A model generated the notes under the pieces. The model had not been told where the DNA came from and did no database searches. It saw nothing but the letters and a program-made list of their open reading frames with translations. A stretch of 64,000 nt of DNA from positions 1,676,501 to 1,740,500 of the forward strand of contig NZ_CP111079.1 in assembly GCF_026278245.1 (NCBI RefSeq). The letters are read 5' to 3'. Shown piece after piece: positions 62,003 through 64,000 of this stretch; the first letter of the stretch is position 1; each line of letters begins with the position of its first letter. The position numbers and the translations under genes were made by a program. The stretch is from Pontibacter kalidii (GTDB lineage: Bacteria > Bacteroidota > Bacteroidia > Cytophagales > Hymenobacteraceae).

Positions 62003-63433
62003 ATGGATCCAATAGTAGACTTAGATTTTATAGATAACCGCACACCGGAGCAAGCCGCTGCCTGCGATACCCAGGTAACGAAAGAGACCAATACCGGCAA
62101 AGCACGAAAGCTGTACATCGAGAGCTACGGCTGCGCGATGAACTTCTCCGACAGCGAAATTGTATCGTCCATCATGTTTGAGCAGGGCTTCGACACGACA
62201 GCGGACATTGCGCAGGCTGACCTTGTTTTCCTGAACACCTGCTCTATCCGGGAGAAGGCCGAGCAGACGGTGCGCAACCGTTTGGGCCAGATCAACTACT
62301 ATAAAAAGAAGAAGCCGGAAATGATGATCGGCATCCTTGGCTGTATGGCTGAGCGCCTGAAAAAGTCCTTGCTGGAGGAAGAGAAGATCGTGGACATGGT
62401 GGTGGGCCCGGACGCTTACCGCGACCTGCCCAACCTGATCAATGAGGTAGACGGCGGCCAGAAGGCAGTGAACGTGCTGCTCTCGCGCGAGGAAACGTAT
62501 GCCGACATCAACCCGATCCGCCTCAACAGCAACGGTGTGAGTGCCTTTATCTCCATCATGCGCGGCTGCGACAACATGTGCTCGTTCTGTGTAGTGCCGT
62601 TTACGCGCGGCCGTGAGCGCAGCCGCGACGCCCATTCCATTGTGCGCGAGGCGGAGGCCTTGGTAGCGCAGGGTTATAAAGAGGTCACCCTGCTGGGCCA
62701 GAACGTGGATTCCTATAAGTGGGCTTCAGAGGACGGAGCTGAATCCGTGAACTTTGCCCAATTGCTGGAGAAAGTAGCCCTGGTGTCGCCTGACCTGCGG
62801 GTACGCTTCTCTACCTCCCACCCGAAAGATATAACCGACGAGGTGTTGTATACGATGAAGAAGTATGACAACATCTGCAAATACATCCATCTGCCGGCGC
62901 AAAGCGGCAACTCCCGCGTGCTGGAACTCATGAACCGCACCTACGACCGTGCCTGGTACATCAACCGCGTGGACGCCATCAGAAGTATACTTGGAGAGGA
63001 CTGCGGCATCTCATCAGATATGATCGCCGGGTTCTGCACCGAAACCGAGGAAGAGCACCAGGATACGCTCTCGTTGATGGACTACGTGCAGTACGATTAC
63101 TCCTACATGTTTTTTTACTCCGAGCGCCCAGGTACGCTGGCCGCCCGCAAGCTGGAGGACGATATTCCGCTGGAGGTAAAGAAACGCCGCCTGGCAGAGA
63201 TCATCGAGAAGCAGCGCGAAACATCGCTGGCGCGCAACAAACGCGACGTGGGCAAGGTGCATAAAGTGCTGGTGGAGGGTCCGTCTAAGAAGTCAGAAGA
63301 ACAGCTGAGCGGCCGCAACGACCAGAACAAGGTGGTGATCTTCGACAGGAAGCACTACAGAAAAGGCGACTATGTGAGCGTTTTCGTGCACGACTGCAGC
63401 GTAGGCACCCTATTTGGCGAGGCGGTAGAGTAA
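62003..63433 (+). CDS. miaB: tRNA i6A37 methylthiotransferase MiaB
   Basis: MiaB adds a methylthio group to i6A at tRNA position 37. The 476-residue protein has cluster ligands Cys44 (YGCAMNFSD), Cys80 ([10 protein letters not shown]) and Cys114 (LGCMAER), and radical-SAM Cys189-x3-Cys193-x2-Cys196 ([16 protein letters not shown]), typical of MiaB. A TRAM domain closes the chain. A TATATTTG promoter box is 20 nt upstream. MiaE, which hydroxylates its product, is at 53172, while MtaB, its t6A-specific paralogue, is at 47622. The codon run AGA-AGT-ATA-CTT in this gene forms a palindromic AAGTATACTT motif. Confidence 0.96.
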   Translation: MDPIVDLDFIDNRTPEQAAACDTQVTKETNTGKARKLYIESYGCAMNFSDSEIVSSIMFEQGFDTTADIAQADLVFLNTCSIREKAEQTVRNRLGQINYYKKKKPEMMIGILGCMAERLKKSLLEEEKIVDMVVGPDAYRDLPNLINEVDGGQKAVNVLLSREETYADINPIRLNSNGVSAFISIMRGCDNMCSFCVVPFTRGRERSRDAHSIVREAEALVAQGYKEVTLLGQNVDSYKWASEDGAESVNFAQLLEKVALVSPDLRVRFSTSHPKDITDEVLYTMKKYDNICKYIHLPAQSGNSRVLELMNRTYDRAWYINRVDAIRSILGEDCGISSDMIAGFCTETEEEHQDTLSLMDYVQYDYSYMFFYSERPGTLAARKLEDDIPLEVKKRRLAEIIEKQRETSLARNKRDVGKVHKVLVEGPSKKSEEQLSGRNDQNKVVIFDRKHYRKGDYVSVFVHDCSVGTLFGEAVE

Positions 63434-63526
63434 TGTGTTAATTGATTAATGTGATAATGTGCTAATACTTCGAACCGGCACATTACATATTTAACACATC
63501 AACACATTAACTCATTAGTACATTAA
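63434..63526. repeat. imperfect inverted repeat of TTAATGTG words
   Basis: The left half (from 63434) is made of TAATGTGTTAATTGATTAATG and continuing words; the right half (63480-63526) contains their approximate complement (ACACATTAACTCATTAGTACATTAA). The two pair over about 30 bp with mismatches, filling the whole spacer between miaB and the sigma-54 activator. It could act as a terminator or be a dispersed repeat. Confidence 0.6.
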
Positions 63527-63530
63527 ATCC

Positions 63531-64000
63531 ATGCGCACTATCGATATTCAAAGTATAAAACAGCGCTTCGGCATCATCGGCAACTCGCCGCTGCTTAACT
63601 ATGCCATCCAGGTGGCGGCGCAGGTGGCCCCTACCGAAATGACTGTGCTCATCACCGGCGAGAGCGGCAGCGGGAAGGAATCCTTTTCCAAGATCATCCA
63701 CCAACTCAGCCCGCGCAAGCACGGCCAGTTCATTGCCATCAACTGTGGCGCCATACCGGAAGGCACTATCGACTCCGAGCTGTTCGGCCACGAGAAAGGC
63801 TCTTTCACGGGTGCCCAGGAAGCCCGCAAAGGCTATTTTGAGGTTACGGACGGCGGCACGATTTTCCTGGATGAGATTGGTGAAATGCCCCTGGGCACGC
63901 AGGCGCGTTTGCTGCGTGTGCTGGAGAACGGCGAATTTATCAAAGTGGGCTCCTCTAAGGTGCAGAAAACCGATGTCCGCGTTGTGGCAGCCACGAACGT
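63531..64000 (+). CDS. sigma-54-dependent activator, AAA+ domain (cut by window edge)
   Basis: These are the first 156 codons of an NtrC-family enhancer-binding protein. After a very short N-terminus (MRTIDIQSIKQRFGIIGNSPLL) the AAA+ domain begins at once. It has Walker A GESGSGKE (residues ~42-49), the sigma-54-contacting loop GSFTGA near 90-95 (Ser in place of the usual Ala), Walker B GGTIFLDEIGEM near 107-118, and VRVVAATN at the window end. There is no receiver or PAS domain, so it is probably regulated by other means. The position next to miaB resembles the order seen in other Bacteroidota. The start ATG at 63531 follows the inverted repeat. Confidence 0.9.
   Translation, partial: MRTIDIQSIKQRFGIIGNSPLLNYAIQVAAQVAPTEMTVLITGESGSGKESFSKIIHQLSPRKHGQFIAINCGAIPEGTIDSELFGHEKGSFTGAQEARKGYFEVTDGGTIFLDEIGEMPLGTQARLLRVLENGEFIKVGSSKVQKTDVRVVAATN

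Overview
The window looks like a chromosomal segment of a member of the Bacteroidota, most likely order Cytophagales, family Hymenobacteraceae, close to Pontibacter. This is inferred from gene content, not from a database search. The markers are a type III glutamine synthetase, the extra-long form of IspG, a Porin_10-type putative porin, a DUF6728 mini-protein, an AddA/AddB-type recombination nuclease pair, a lone CrtA-like carotenoid enzyme, and promoter -7 boxes of the TAnnTTTG kind. Genes are GC-rich and closely packed on both strands. I see no rRNA, tRNA, CRISPR array, prophage or intact insertion sequence.

Layout. 1-9 kb: 5' end of a DEAD-box RNA helicase, a 658-bp AT-rich spacer, an unknown protein, then addA and addB separated by a VOC protein and a small membrane protein. 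9-21 kb: FUSC-type transporter, aldo/keto reductase, Gfo/Idh oxidoreductase, an AT-rich orphan lipoprotein, a divergent AraC regulator / aldehyde dehydrogenase / DUF779 unit, MsrA, a PabC-like aminotransferase, an SDR, a UlaG-like hydrolase and thyA. 21-33 kb: RND exporter, SMUBP2-like helicase, SlyD-like isomerase, Tat-exported oxidoreductase, ACP phosphodiesterase, CrtA-like enzyme, LysE exporter, DUF1003 and FrnE-like proteins. 32.6-33.65 kb: a gene-free stretch filled with palindromic and hairpin repeats. 33.6-45.4 kb: leuS, a universal stress protein, a wrecked Kef-type antiporter pseudogene, MarR, ispG and glnN. 45.6-64 kb: an LTA-synthase-like sulfatase, mtaB, OmpH-like lipoprotein, an ABC permease, a secreted protein usually labelled asparagine synthetase B, miaE, porin, lpxK, Nif3 plus zinc-ribbon pair, TPR protein, pabB, miaB, and the start of a sigma-54 activator.

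Functional links. Three enzymes modify tRNA position 37 (MtaB, MiaB, MiaE). Folate and one-carbon metabolism is represented by PabB, a PabC-like enzyme and ThyA. Envelope work is represented by LpxK, porin, OmpH-like, LTA-synthase-like, FUSC and RND proteins. Recombination and helicase functions are AddA, AddB and the SMUBP2-like protein.

The most unusual signal cuts across all genes. The 7-mer AAGTATA (TATACTT on the other strand) occurs roughly 120-130 times by my hand count, about two per kb, in near-equal orientation. It lies in coding and non-coding DNA and in all reading frames, often forcing codons that are otherwise uncommon here (AGT, ATA, CTT). Base composition would predict only a handful to about ten. 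It behaves like a DNA uptake sequence, or another genome-wide marker such as HIP1, and is absent from the two AT-rich orphan lipoprotein genes.
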